64,000 nucleotides of DNA from CAG-791 sp002390025 (GCA_946543465.1 CAMNLR010000160.1:6132-70131), one strand, 5' to 3'; numbered from the stretch's first letter, positions 35,378 to 44,550 are shown. Notes: generated by a model from the sequence alone, not told the origin. Numbers and translations are program-made.

Positions 35378-36835
35378 TTATCTGCGCCTTGCCCACAGGC
35401 GGGAGAGACGTGTCCGCTCCCAGCGGGGATTGCTGCGGACGATCCGGCGGGCCGAACTGTCTTTACCGGTCCGGAAGCCTCTGACGGACCCGCTCTTGAA
35501 ACTGAAGCGGGAAGGCATGTGCCTGGGCAGGCCCTTACACCACAAACGGCCTGCAAAACAGGGCGCAGCCTCTTCTTCCGCAGGGGCAGCCATTACCTCT
35601 TCAGGAGCAGCCTCTTCCTCCGCAGGAGCAGGCATTTCTTCTGCGGGAGCAGCTGCCTCTTCTAGGGGAACGGCCGCTTCTTCCGCGGGAGCAGCTGCCT
35701 CTTCTAGGGGAACGGCCTCTTCCTCCGCAGGAGCAGCCACTTCTTCCGCGGACTCAGTCAATTCATCTTCGGCAGTGGGAACCGATTCTGCTTCGATGGG
35801 CTGATCATGAACAATCTCCGGTGCCCTCTCCGGTTCAGCGACAGGAAAAGGAGTGATCATACTGATCGGAACAGGAGGAGATATGCGCTCTGCACCACGG
35901 ACAAGGGAGAGCGACATCAGATCCGGTTTTTCTGCGGGTTCGGCCGAGGCGGGGGCGTCTTCAGGCTCTTCAGACCCGGATGCGGGCTGAGCCTCTGCTT
36001 CTATGGCAGGGGATGCGGGAACTTCTTCAGGTTCTTCTGACTCCGGGGAGACCTGAGTCTCTGCTTCTGCGGCAGAGGCATCGGCAGCTTCGGAAGCTTC
36101 GATCAGGATCTTTCCGCAGATGGAATCCTGAACGATATGTACCTTCTGGACTTTCATAAGCTCGAGAAGGATGAGGAAGGTCACGATCACCTCTTCTTTG
36201 CTCTCCTGAGACTCGAGAAGGGCACGGAAATCGGTCTGGGGGTGTGCCTGCAGGTAGGCTCGGATATAAAGGGTCTTGGTGTCGATATTGACTTCTTCGC
36301 GTTTGATCCTGCCGAACCCGCTTCGGATCGGGTCGCGGCGGCTCTTTTTTCTGCGAAGGACTTCGCCGAATACTTTTTCCAGCCTCTTGAGGTCTGTGCC
36401 GCGCAGGAGATCCTCGTAGTCAATGGGAGGCTGGTAGCTGCGCACCTCCCTGGGGAGATCCTGCGCACGAAAATAACGCACGCCGGCCTGCTCCCGGCAG
36501 ACAGCGAGTTCCTCGGACATATATTTGAACATCTTGTATTCCAGAAGGCGGCGGACCAGTTCTTCGCGGGGATCCGCTTCTTCCTCGCCGGTCTCCTCGT
36601 CTTTTTCGCGGGGCAGGAGCATACGGCTCTTGATATCCAGAAGCGTCGCCGCCATGACGAGAAATTCGCTGGTGACATCCATGTCCTCGTGGTCCATCTG
36701 ACGGACATATGCCAGGTACTGGTCGGTGATCTCAACGATGGGAATATCGTAGATGTCTATTTTGTTTTTTTCAATCAGGTGCATGAGGAGATCCAGAGGC
36801 CCCTCAAAGACCGGAAGCTTTACGGGAATTGCCAT
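35378..36835 (-). CDS. scpA: Segregation and condensation protein A with long acidic/basic tail
   Basis: Kleisin subunit of the Smc-ScpAB condensin. Residues 1-247 are a complete ScpA (FEGPLDLLMHLIEKNKIDIYDIPI at the Smc-contact end, winged-helix region near 180-240). Residues 248-485 are foreign to the family: an acidic Ala/Glu/Pro-rich stretch with repeats of the type PAEEEAA and PLEEAAAP (to about 425, including a 42-bp DNA duplication at 35643-35717), then about 58 Arg/Lys/Ser-rich residues. The usual length is about 240-260. scpB is not adjacent. An extended -10 promoter lies about 110 bases upstream. The tail is in frame with no stop, but its function is unknown. Confidence 0.9.
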   Translation of the reverse strand: MAIPVKLPVFEGPLDLLMHLIEKNKIDIYDIPIVEITDQYLAYVRQMDHEDMDVTSEFLVMAATLLDIKSRMLLPREKDEETGEEEADPREELVRRLLEYKMFKYMSEELAVCREQAGVRYFRAQDLPREVRSYQPPIDYEDLLRGTDLKRLEKVFGEVLRRKKSRRDPIRSGFGRIKREEVNIDTKTLYIRAYLQAHPQTDFRALLESQESKEEVIVTFLILLELMKVQKVHIVQDSICGKILIEASEAADASAAEAETQVSPESEEPEEVPASPAIEAEAQPASGSEEPEDAPASAEPAEKPDLMSLSLVRGAERISPPVPISMITPFPVAEPERAPEIVHDQPIEAESVPTAEDELTESAEEVAAPAEEEAVPLEEAAAPAEEAAVPLEEAAAPAEEMPAPAEEEAAPEEVMAAPAEEEAAPCFAGRLWCKGLPRHMPSRFSFKSGSVRGFRTGKDSSARRIVRSNPRWERTRLSRLWARRR

Positions 36836-36946
36836 AATCGTAAAAAATGTTTACACATATGGGCAGATCACAACAGGTTCATGGGGACCGGCCGGTGCGG
36901 GTGTAAACGGTGACAGTAATGCGGTTTCCTTTTTTCAGTATTCTGC

Positions 36947-36955
36947 ATTATAACA
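36947..36955 (-). promoter_or_regulatory. Extended -10 promoter for scpA
   Basis: Minus strand TGTTATAAT has perfect TATAAT (36952-36947) with TGn extension; no good -35 box. Confidence 0.5.
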
Positions 36956-37060
36956 CGAATCCTGAAATATGCACTCCTGTTTTCATTTTTTTAAAGTCTT
37001 TTAAAAACAGCTTTTTGAAACCACCTGTTAAAAATTAAAAACAACATCTGTAAATATCCT

Positions 37061-37107
37061 GCAAAAAGCACCGGACCTGCAGTCCCGTGAAGGAGACGCA
37101 GGTCCGG
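37061..37107 (-). terminator. Terminator after the Na/Pi cotransporter gene
   Basis: CCGGACCTGC and GCAGGTCCGG form a perfect 10-bp stem; on the minus strand TGCTTTTTGC follows. Confidence 0.75.
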
Positions 37108-37195
37108 AAATTTAAATAGTATTGAGAAAGGCCGGGGAAGCCTGTATGCGGCATACGAAGATGCCGCAAATATTCGATGGAATTGCAGGGTCCGA

Positions 37196-39016
37196 TCAGT
37201 CCGCGAAAGCTGCGGAAGCAGAGCGTACGATCGGCGTGGAAGCAGCATCTTCGTCTGCAGCGAGAGCGATGTTGTATTCCTTACGGAACTGATCGAAGTA
37301 ATGCTGGTAGGCCGAGCTGCGGTCCTCGTGAAGCTTGGACAGGTATTCGTGCATGTCGTAGCTGTCGTGACCGGAAACGATGATGGCGACGGCGATATTC
37401 GCGCAGTGGTCGGAAACACGCTCGCAGCCGGTGATGATATCGCTGAAGATGAAGCCCTGGGCGATAGTACAGACCTTCTTCTGCAGACGGTCGACGTGGT
37501 TGAGCTTCATGGTGTCGCAGAGATTATCGACAACTTCTTCAAGAGGCTCGATCTGCTCTGCAAGAGAGAGGTCGTTATTGATAAATGCCTTGACAGCCAG
37601 GTCGGTAACTCTTTCTACTGCGTCAGCCATAACATTCATCTCATGATCGGCATTACCGGAGAACTGGCCGAATTTCTCATAGGCCTCCCGGGAACCGATG
37701 GCGATGACCAGAGCCTGGTCGGAGATCAGCTCGAGGTCGGAGATGGTGTGCAGATACTTGGAGACGAGCTCGTTCTGCTCGGGGGTCATATCGCGGCCGG
37801 TGAGCTTGACCAGATAGGCACCGAGTTTATCCTCGTAATCATCGACGGCGGTCTCAAGTTTTCTGACTTCTTCCTGATGATCGACGCTCAGGTCGCGGGC
37901 CATCTCGAGAGCGAGTCCGACACCCTTCTGGGTCAGATGTGCCATATCTTCAATAGTGATGCGGCACTGTTCCAGAGCCATGGCGGGGTGCTGGAGAAGC
38001 ATTTCCTCAAGATGAACAGTAGGAAGCTCTTCGTCTTCGGGCTTGAGCGGGATGAGGAAGTTTACAAGCTTCTCGATCAGGCTCGTGAAGGGGAAGAGTG
38101 CCAATATCATGAAAAGACGCATGATCGTGTTGGCCGCGGCAAGGGAGAATGGATTCATGACCATCTCCATAAACGGGAAGTGCACGATTGCATTGGCGAC
38201 ATAGAAGACTATTGCGGTGACGATCACACCCAGTGCAGTCGCGATGGGATATACCATAGAGACGCGCTTGCCCTTTGCATTCGTTCCGAGTGCGGACAGC
38301 ATAACGGGCACTGCGGCACCGACGGAGATACCCAGAAGGAGCGGGAAGGCTTCTTCGAACTGCATGGCGCCGGTGACGGAGAGAGCCTGCACGATACCGA
38401 CGGCAGCGGAGGCGGACTGCAGGAGCGCTGTGAAGAGCGCACCGACAAGGATGCCCAGGATGGGGTTCGACAGAGAGGTCAGAACACCGGTGAACCAGGG
38501 CTGGTCTTTCAGACCGCTGACGGCACCGCTCATGGTGCTCATGCCGACCATCAGGACGACAAAACCCATCAGGATATCGCCGACGGACTTGGTGGATTTT
38601 TTCTTGCTGACCGTGCGGAGCAGGATTCCGATCACAGCGACAACGCCTGTCAGTGTGGCGGTCGAAAGGAGCTTTGCCAGACCGCTGCCGGAATCGAGAT
38701 AGCTCAGACAGATGACCCAGCCGGTGATACTGGTTCCCAGAATTGCACCCAGGATGACACTGATGCCCTGCGAAACCTTCATCATACCCGCGCTGACGAA
38801 ACCGACGATCATGACGGCCGTTGCGGATGAAGACTGGATGACTGCGGTGACACCCGTACCCAGCAGCAGACCGCGCAGGGGTGTGCCGGAAAGCTTGTAC
38901 AGGATCGGCTCCAGCTTATCGCCGGAGACCTTTTTCAGACCGTCTCCCATCAGAGACATACCGAAGAGGAAAAGGGCTACGCCGCTGAACAGCGCAATGA
39001 CTTGTGTAATATCCAC
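37196..39016 (-). CDS. Na/Pi cotransporter family protein with PhoU-like C terminus
   Basis: A 606-residue NptA/YjbB-type sodium-phosphate cotransporter. The membrane part (about 1-320) contains two inverted Na_Pi_cotrans repeats with the QSSSATAVMIVGF and LLQSASAAVGIVQAL motifs. The carboxyl part (about 345-560) is a PhoU-like helical domain expected to regulate the carrier. Translation starts at GTG 39016 with AAAGGAG at a good distance. A divergent orphan response regulator (39505) lies upstream, raising the possibility of phosphate-responsive control; this is inference. Confidence 0.92.
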   Translation of the reverse strand: MDITQVIALFSGVALFLFGMSLMGDGLKKVSGDKLEPILYKLSGTPLRGLLLGTGVTAVIQSSSATAVMIVGFVSAGMMKVSQGISVILGAILGTSITGWVICLSYLDSGSGLAKLLSTATLTGVVAVIGILLRTVSKKKSTKSVGDILMGFVVLMVGMSTMSGAVSGLKDQPWFTGVLTSLSNPILGILVGALFTALLQSASAAVGIVQALSVTGAMQFEEAFPLLLGISVGAAVPVMLSALGTNAKGKRVSMVYPIATALGVIVTAIVFYVANAIVHFPFMEMVMNPFSLAAANTIMRLFMILALFPFTSLIEKLVNFLIPLKPEDEELPTVHLEEMLLQHPAMALEQCRITIEDMAHLTQKGVGLALEMARDLSVDHQEEVRKLETAVDDYEDKLGAYLVKLTGRDMTPEQNELVSKYLHTISDLELISDQALVIAIGSREAYEKFGQFSGNADHEMNVMADAVERVTDLAVKAFINNDLSLAEQIEPLEEVVDNLCDTMKLNHVDRLQKKVCTIAQGFIFSDIITGCERVSDHCANIAVAIIVSGHDSYDMHEYLSKLHEDRSSAYQHYFDQFRKEYNIALAADEDAASTPIVRSASAAFAD

Positions 39017-39340
39017 GGAAACTCCTTTCGTGAAACAATGAGTGCTGCCGACTGCTGCTGCATTGCAAAGAGGACAACATACTATACGTAACTATGATAC
39101 AGACAAAAGACGACATAATCAATAAAAGATTAAAAGGTTCATGTTAACCGAAGTGAATGTTCAATGTAAAATCTATGTTAACTGAAGCGAATGCATTGAT
39201 TTATTTCGCAGGTCAGGCATGCCCGCAGGGGGCCGGCAGGAGGGTGTGAACAGAAATGTGCGAACAGACAGGGGAAGGCCCGGTGTGACAGAGCGCCGGC
39301 TCTTGCAAGCAGGACCTGTGATAGGCTAAAATAAACTTTC

Positions 39341-39369
39341 AGAGGTTTGCGCCGAAGCGCCTCAAACCT
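39341..39369. repeat. GAGGTTTG hairpin
   Basis: GAGGTTTGCGC ... CAAACCTC is an 8-bp stem with a GC-rich centre. A similarly built GAGGTTTG/CAAACC hairpin is in the livH leader (26411-26438). Confidence 0.5.
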
Positions 39370-39386
39370 CCGCAGGATTCCAGCGC

Positions 39387-39433
39387 CGAATATTGCCGAT
39401 TTCAAAGCCCTTATACGTAAGGTTTTGAAATGC
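39387..39433. repeat. Dispersed palindromic element, copy 2
   Basis: GATTTCAAAGCCCTT ... AAGGTTTTGAAATGC matches the element at 14418-14462 in both arms while the centre differs. Confidence 0.5.
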
Positions 39434-39504
39434 AGTTTCGTCCCGGGTGTCTCAGCGAAAGAGCGCTTCAACATATTCGGCAAGAATGAAAAAGAGGCGG
39501 GAAA

Positions 39505-40398
39505 ATGATCTATATTCTGGAAGACGACGACAGCATTCGAAAACTGGTCACGTATGCACTGGAAAGTCAGGGCTATGCGGCAACGGGATTTGCACTTCCC
39601 TCTGCTTTTTACAAGGCGATGGAGGATGGCGCTCCCTCCCTTCTGCTGCTGGATATCATGCTGCCCGAAGAAGACGGGATCAGTATTCTCAGGAAACTCC
39701 GCGCAGATCCTCTCACGGCCCATCTGCCGGTGATCATGCTGACTGCCAAGAGTACCGAGTACGATCATGTGGCAGGACTGGATGCCGGCGCGGATGATTA
39801 TGTCGCCAAGCCCTTCGGAATGATGGAACTTCTGGCACGTGTGCGCGCAGTGCTTCGCCGCGCGGAAGCCAGAGGAAATACGGAAAGCAGAAATATATAT
39901 GCGGCTGATTCCCGCAGCACTTCTCCTTCGGAGGCGGCAGACACCGAGAAGGGGCCTGCAACCCTCTCCGCCGGGAAGCCGGCAGCAGCTGCGGGAGGTG
40001 TTTCCGCCACTTCTGCCCTGCCTTTTTCTGCGGAGGATGCCGGCGCCGAGCCGTCAACAGGCCGTGCAGGCAGGTCAGCCGATGCGGCGGCAGGCAGCAA
40101 AAACGATGTCCTGAAGTTCGGAATTCTGCGGATTTATCCGAAAAGATATGAGGTATTTGTTGAGGATACAGAGGTATCCCTTACCCACAAGGAATATCAG
40201 CTGCTGCTCCTTCTGGCAGAGAATGAGGGGATTGTTCTGACACGGGAAATACTGCTGGACCGGATCTGGGATCTGGGGTCGGAACCGGAAAACAGAACGC
40301 TGGATGTGCATATCCGCAAGATCCGCTCCAAGCTTGGCGGCGCCGCGGCATGGATCGAGACGATCCGGGGAGTGGGGTACCGCTTCCGTCCGACTTGA
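39505..40398 (+). CDS. Orphan OmpR/PhoB-family response regulator with inflated linker
   Basis: A 297-residue regulator: receiver domain (1-122; acidic EDDD at 6-9, phosphoacceptor Asp50, Lys102) and winged-helix domain (about 201-297, ending GVGYRFRP). Between them lies an 80-residue Ala/Ser/Gly/Glu-rich linker (123-200), whereas the family normally has 5-20 residues, so the protein is about 70 residues longer than usual. No histidine kinase gene is adjacent. The neighbours are the divergent Na/Pi cotransporter and, 18 bases downstream, cobS. A PhoB-like role is possible but not shown. Confidence 0.88.
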   Translation: MIYILEDDDSIRKLVTYALESQGYAATGFALPSAFYKAMEDGAPSLLLLDIMLPEEDGISILRKLRADPLTAHLPVIMLTAKSTEYDHVAGLDAGADDYVAKPFGMMELLARVRAVLRRAEARGNTESRNIYAADSRSTSPSEAADTEKGPATLSAGKPAAAAGGVSATSALPFSAEDAGAEPSTGRAGRSADAAAGSKNDVLKFGILRIYPKRYEVFVEDTEVSLTHKEYQLLLLLAENEGIVLTREILLDRIWDLGSEPENRTLDVHIRKIRSKLGGAAAWIETIRGVGYRFRPT

Positions 40399-40416
40399 AA
40401 ATTGAGGTTGTGAAAA

Positions 40417-41214
40417 ATGCTGGATTCAATGCTGATGGCTTTTTCCCTATATTCGCGCATACCGGTCCCCCAGGCAAAGTGGAATGACCGGAGTATGCGC
40501 TGGTGTCTGTGTTTTTTGCCTCTGGTCGGGGCTGTGATCGGAGCGGCTCAGCTGGCTGCCTTTACCCTGCTGTCACATTTTTCCTTCGGCGGAGTTTTTC
40601 GCGGCGCGGTCCTGACAGTGCTGCCGATCCTGCTCTCCGGCGGGATCCATATGGACGGCTTTATGGACACCTGCGACGCGGTCCATTCCTACGGGAGCAG
40701 GGAAAAGAGACTGGAAATCCTGAAAGATCCCCATGTAGGCGCCTTTGCGGTGATCGGGGGGATCGTGTATTTTATTCTGGACTTGGGCATCTGGACGGAG
40801 GCGGGAAGAGAAGAGATCCGCCTGCTGTGCCTGCTTTTTGTCCTCTCCCGCGCGCTCAGCGCATTTGCAGCAGTGACGTTCCCGAAGGCAAAAAAAGACG
40901 GAATGCTGCGTCAGGAGACAGACCCCGCGTCGGGCACGACCGCAGCGGCAATGGGAATCACCGCCCTGTTCACCTGTGTGATTCTGATCGTCCTGAATAT
41001 GACCGGAGCGGCCGGGAAAGCGGGATCCGGGGCAGCGGCCCTCCCCCTGCCGGCAGCGTGCGCCATTGCGGCGGCGCTGGGGACGCTCCTCTACTACAGG
41101 CATATGGCGCTCAAGCACTTCGGCGGCACGACCGGTGATCTGTCCGGATGGTTCACACAGACCTGTGAGCTGGTGACGGCAGCGGCAGTGATCGCCGCCT
41201 TCCGTATCATGTAA
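40417..41214 (+). CDS. cobS: Adenosylcobinamide-GDP ribazoletransferase (cobalamin synthase)
   Basis: Joins adenosylcobinamide-GDP and alpha-ribazole in the last steps of B12 assembly at the membrane. The 265-residue integral membrane protein has the diagnostic SGGIHMDGFMDTCDAV motif, the DPHVGAFAV segment and the GGTTGDLSGWF carboxyl motif, with several hydrophobic helices. No other cob gene is nearby, and no cobalamin riboswitch is visible upstream; the gene follows the response regulator by 18 bases. It supports the B12-dependent MetH found in this window. Confidence 0.93.
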   Translation: MLDSMLMAFSLYSRIPVPQAKWNDRSMRWCLCFLPLVGAVIGAAQLAAFTLLSHFSFGGVFRGAVLTVLPILLSGGIHMDGFMDTCDAVHSYGSREKRLEILKDPHVGAFAVIGGIVYFILDLGIWTEAGREEIRLLCLLFVLSRALSAFAAVTFPKAKKDGMLRQETDPASGTTAAAMGITALFTCVILIVLNMTGAAGKAGSGAAALPLPAACAIAAALGTLLYYRHMALKHFGGTTGDLSGWFTQTCELVTAAAVIAAFRIM

Positions 41215-41232
41215 AAAAATCGAGAACTGAAA

Positions 41233-41279
41233 AAGCATCGAACTGCTGAGTGATACAGCAGCCCGATGCTCTTTTTTTG
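41233..41279 (+). terminator. Terminator after cobS
   Basis: AGCATCG..CTGCTG pairs with CAGCAG..CGATGCT and is followed by seven T. Confidence 0.85.
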
Positions 41280-41376
41280 ATATTGTTTTTGATTTTGTTG
41301 ATGTATAGCGGTCTGATGCTCTTTTTTGATATTGCTGATATACAGCGGCCCGCTGCCATTTTTTGATTTGCCGGAT
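41259..41376. repeat. Duplications of the cobS terminator arm
   Basis: GATGCTCTTTTTTGATATTG occurs at about 41265 and again at 41315 with a third, more diverged copy near 41352. Confidence 0.55.
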
Positions 41377-41433
41377 GACATGGACCCGGAATACCTGACT
41401 GGCGGGGATTCGGATTTTCCGGCTGCCGGATAC

Positions 41434-42702
41434 TCAGTGCAGCGGAGGGTTGTCGAAGGTCTCGAAGACCGGGAGGTCCATGTCCTCGTCGTTGTCGATA
41501 TAGCTGTTTCCGCTGGTGCTGACCCCGCTGGCGCCGAAGCGCAGGATCGAGGCGCCGCCGCTTAGCCAGCCGACATGTCGGTAGCGGTTGCCGGTCACAG
41601 TGACGGAGCTGACATGTCCGCCGCCCCCCGGCGTGCCTATGCCGACTGCGGCTTCTGCGCAGTCGGTGAGCAGATTGTCCGCGATCAGGATGTTGCTGGT
41701 GGAGTGCCCGCCGTGCTCGGCGCCGGCCTCTATGCCGCCGTCGCAGTTTTTGACGGTGTTGCCGATGAAATCGACATTCTGGGTGCCGTCCGCATAGATG
41801 GCAAAGCCGGTGTCGTACAGACAATGGCAGTTGGTGACTGTGTTTCCGAAGACCAGTCCGCCGCGCGGATAGTCGACACTGGACGGTGCGTTTCCGTAAT
41901 TACCCGAGAAGCAGATGGCGATGTTGCCGGTGTCGTCGAGGCGGTTGCCCACGACATTGACATCGCTGACATTGGCGGAAACGGCGATGGCTTCCGACCA
42001 GCCGGTCTCGCAGTTCTCGATGTTGTTGCGGAAGAGCAGGACATTGGAAATCGTGCTGCCTCCCCTGCCCATGATCAGAATGGCATTGCAGCAGTGATCT
42101 TCGCTCCTGGGACTCGGCGTCGTGATATTGTGGATATAGAGGTCGCTGACCACGATGTGATGGGTCCCGGGTTCAAGGAGAATTGCGCTGGCGTCGCGTC
42201 CGTGTGCGTTTTTGACCTCAAATCCGGAGAGCTGCACATAGGAACAGCCGTACAGCCAGAACATGGACGGACCGCTCTGATCCTGATCATGTCCGTTGAG
42301 CCCGGCGCCGTCGAAAACAACTTCTTCGCCGGGAGCGGCTGCGATCGTGATATAGGCATCTTCCCGGCCGTTCACGCCTCCATAGATCCGGATCTTGCGG
42401 TTATAGACACCGCCGCGCAGATAAAGGGTGTCACCGGGCCCCAGGCTGTTGATCATGCCCTGCACGTCGTCCGAGGGTCCTGCGTAGTAGACCTCTCCCT
42501 CAGTGGAGGGAGCCGTGATCCCTGTCTCAACAATATACCGCGCATGCTCCTGGAAGGCCTCGTCGCCCCGGAGATGGTAGTCATATTTCCAGGGGGCGGA
42601 TGCGGATGTCGGTTTCGGGCAGAGGCAGAACAGGTATACGGAGGCAAGAAGAAATGCCGTAAGGATCCTGAAAGCGCAGGGCTTTTTCTTTGTTCTTTTC
42701 AT
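41434..42702 (-). CDS. Secreted right-handed parallel beta-helix protein
   Basis: A 422-residue exported protein with a signal peptide (basic KRTKKK start, hydrophobic core, cleavage near SASA at residue 35). The segment GDTLYLRGGVYN and AAPGEEVVFDGAGLNG match the start of polysaccharide-lyase-like (Pel9A/DUF1565) beta helices, and residues 150-400 are regular strand units such as VVSDLYIHNI, ISNVLLFRNNIENC and VNVVGNRLDDTGN. It may bind or cleave pectin-like or other acidic polysaccharides; no catalytic residues can be assigned by eye. It has no dockerin or sortase motif and appears monocistronic. Confidence 0.82.
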   Translation of the reverse strand: MKRTKKKPCAFRILTAFLLASVYLFCLCPKPTSASAPWKYDYHLRGDEAFQEHARYIVETGITAPSTEGEVYYAGPSDDVQGMINSLGPGDTLYLRGGVYNRKIRIYGGVNGREDAYITIAAAPGEEVVFDGAGLNGHDQDQSGPSMFWLYGCSYVQLSGFEVKNAHGRDASAILLEPGTHHIVVSDLYIHNITTPSPRSEDHCCNAILIMGRGGSTISNVLLFRNNIENCETGWSEAIAVSANVSDVNVVGNRLDDTGNIAICFSGNYGNAPSSVDYPRGGLVFGNTVTNCHCLYDTGFAIYADGTQNVDFIGNTVKNCDGGIEAGAEHGGHSTSNILIADNLLTDCAEAAVGIGTPGGGGHVSSVTVTGNRYRHVGWLSGGASILRFGASGVSTSGNSYIDNDEDMDLPVFETFDNPPLH

Positions 42703-43133
42703 GGTATAAGTCCTCGGAAGCTCCTGCAGACCGCGGGAGGGTCGGCAGGGGGGAGGGCAAAAGAGCCCTGATTACAAAAAGCGGGTCTTCATTCACAATG
42801 CTGTCTAATGCTGTCTGTGATGCAGGCAGTCCGGCCTGCCGGAAGGGCAAATGCATCCTGCATGAAATATATGCATATATTGTATCACATCAAGGGAATC
42901 TGTTTTATAATAATCTGTGTTCGTACAATCGTCTATGCATTTGGCTGCATACAAAAACACAGCGGATCAGGGCAGGCCGTGCATGCAGTATTGCTGTACT
43001 GCAGTATTCCTGTATATATTAAGCAGGCAATGTATGCGTTCAGGTAATGTATACTTTCAGGGAATGTATGCCCTAATAAAGAGGCTTGCAGCAAGTCAGG
43101 TGAATAAACCCTAAAGGATGGAGGAAATGGATT
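42703..43133. other. Intergenic region between two exported-protein genes
   Basis: AT-rich stretch (42860-42960) that probably contains divergent promoters, and a 17-bp tandem repeat at 43026-43076. No gene seen. Confidence 0.55.
43026..43076. repeat. 17-bp tandem repeat, three copies
   Basis: GGCAATGTATGCGTTCA, GGTAATGTATACTTTCA and GGGAATGTATGCCCTAA, contiguous, 57 bases ahead of the next start codon. Confidence 0.75.
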
Positions 43134-44375
43134 ATGAAGAAAAAAGCCATCGGTATAGCGGCAGCCGTTCTGGCGCTGGCAGCAGGCTTTTTCCTATATA
43201 CAGTCTGGAGCGCAAGAGCAGAGGCGTCCGCCGCGGTGGATGCTTACAATGCCGCTGCCCGGGACTATAACGACGCCATTGCACCCTACAACCAGGCGGC
43301 CGCGGACATTGCGGAGGCCAACGGGGAGCTTCAGGCGGCAGTGGACTCGGCACAGGCAGTTCTCGACAAAGGGGAAGAGGCCTATGAGCCGGACACGCAG
43401 GATCTGCTGGAAAGCGCGGTTCAGAAGGCGGAGAAGGCCTTTGCCGAAGTGCCGGTGCAGATCGATCCCTTTGAGATGCGCAATGTGCCGGCAGGCTTCA
43501 GCACAGATGAGCTGGAACTGGCACAGCACGAGGCGGAGACGGCTCAGAAGGCGGTGGAGGAATCACTGGAGAAGATTCCGGAAGTGCCGGAAGTGCCCGA
43601 CTATACACAGGAGCTTGAAGCTGTCCGGTCTGCACAGAAAAACTTTGAAAAAAGCGTCAGGAAGCTGGCCAATATCACCTCCCCGCCGGATTCCTTTGTG
43701 AAGGAGCGCCTGGAGCGGATCGATACCGTCGTGCAGGCGGAGGCTGTGACCGCGGGCAATGATCCCAACGGACTGCTGGGGACCAAAGGCGGATATCTGG
43801 GGTGTGTTTATTTTCTGGATGAGCGTATAGACCGGAGCCTTCTGCCGCAGGAGGCCTTTGAAAAAGACGGAAAAAAATCCTCCGGGGATGAGCAGGCTTC
43901 TGAAAGCAGCAGCGAAGAGGCGTCTTCCGCCGCGGACAGTACGGCAGCAGAGACAGCAGCGGCTGAAGAAGGCGGGACCGCAGCAGAGTCAGGTACTCCT
44001 GCAGAGAGCGGGACAGCTGCAGAGTCAGGTACTTCTGCAGAGAGCGGGACAGCTGCTGAAGCAGGAATATCTTCAGAAGGCGGGACTGCAGCGCAAGCGG
44101 CTGCCGCCCCGGGAGATTCTCCCAAAAAGAATCCATCCATCGATGTGGTCATGATCGGGACTGCAGGCGGAGGCGCGGTCGAGATCTATTCCTCCAGGGA
44201 GGAGGCAGAAAAGCGGGCTGAATACATCTCCTTTTTTGACGGCAGTGTGATGGATGCCGGGTCCTGCGCCATTGAAGGAACTTGCCTGATCCGCACATCA
44301 AAATATCTGGACGAGGAGGGGCAGGAGAAACTGACTCAGGCAGTCCGCGAGGCCCTTTTGACAGTCGACGAATAA
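43134..44375 (+). CDS. Membrane-anchored coiled-coil protein of unknown function
   Basis: A 413-residue protein, not recognised. An amino-terminal hydrophobic helix (about 5-25) acts as signal or anchor. Residues 30-190 are Ala/Glu-rich with heptad-like spacing, a likely coiled coil; 200-235 and 335-413 look globular and hold two cysteines (CAIEGTC). Between them is a Ser/Ala/Glu/Thr low-complexity stretch (about 245-335) with repeats of the type ESGTAA, encoded by a 36-bp DNA tandem repeat near 43980-44052. A GGAGG site precedes ATG 43134 and a strong terminator follows the gene. Confidence 0.68.
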   Translation: MKKKAIGIAAAVLALAAGFFLYTVWSARAEASAAVDAYNAAARDYNDAIAPYNQAAADIAEANGELQAAVDSAQAVLDKGEEAYEPDTQDLLESAVQKAEKAFAEVPVQIDPFEMRNVPAGFSTDELELAQHEAETAQKAVEESLEKIPEVPEVPDYTQELEAVRSAQKNFEKSVRKLANITSPPDSFVKERLERIDTVVQAEAVTAGNDPNGLLGTKGGYLGCVYFLDERIDRSLLPQEAFEKDGKKSSGDEQASESSSEEASSAADSTAAETAAAEEGGTAAESGTPAESGTAAESGTSAESGTAAEAGISSEGGTAAQAAAAPGDSPKKNPSIDVVMIGTAGGGAVEIYSSREEAEKRAEYISFFDGSVMDAGSCAIEGTCLIRTSKYLDEEGQEKLTQAVREALLTVDE

Positions 44376-44503
44376 AGGCGGCGGGACAACCCGCAGGCAG
44401 GACGCAGGACTTTCGGGCGGGGCTTCGATAGTCTTCAAAATATTCTTCGACATCCTTCAAAAATATTTTTGAAGAACAAAAGTCCGCAAATACTCTGTGC
44501 AGT

Positions 44504-44533
44504 AAAAAAACCACCTTTTCGGGTGGTTTTTTT
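44504..44533. terminator. Bidirectional terminator
   Basis: AAAAAACCACC pairs with GGTGGTTTTTTT around TTTTCG; T runs in both directions serve the coiled-coil gene and the minus-strand mnmA. Confidence 0.9.
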
Positions 44534-44550
44534 GTCACTGTTTCCTCACA

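Larger units (their letters stand above)
36836..37195. other. Intergenic region between the Na/Pi cotransporter gene and scpA
   Basis: Holds the scpA promoter (minus TGTTATAAT at 36947-36955) and the terminator of the upstream gene at 37061-37107. No gene seen. Confidence 0.65.
39017..39504. other. Divergent intergenic region with composite palindromic repeat
   Basis: Between the Na/Pi gene and the response regulator. It contains a hairpin GAGGTTTG/CAAACCTC (about 39341-39369) and, next to it, copy 2 of the dispersed element seen at 14418. No strong promoter was recognised. Confidence 0.55.

Noticed and set aside
37301..38830. 509-codon plus frame opposite the Na/Pi cotransporter
   Set aside because: Complement of a clear membrane transporter; Asp/Gly/His/Gln-rich nonsense composition.
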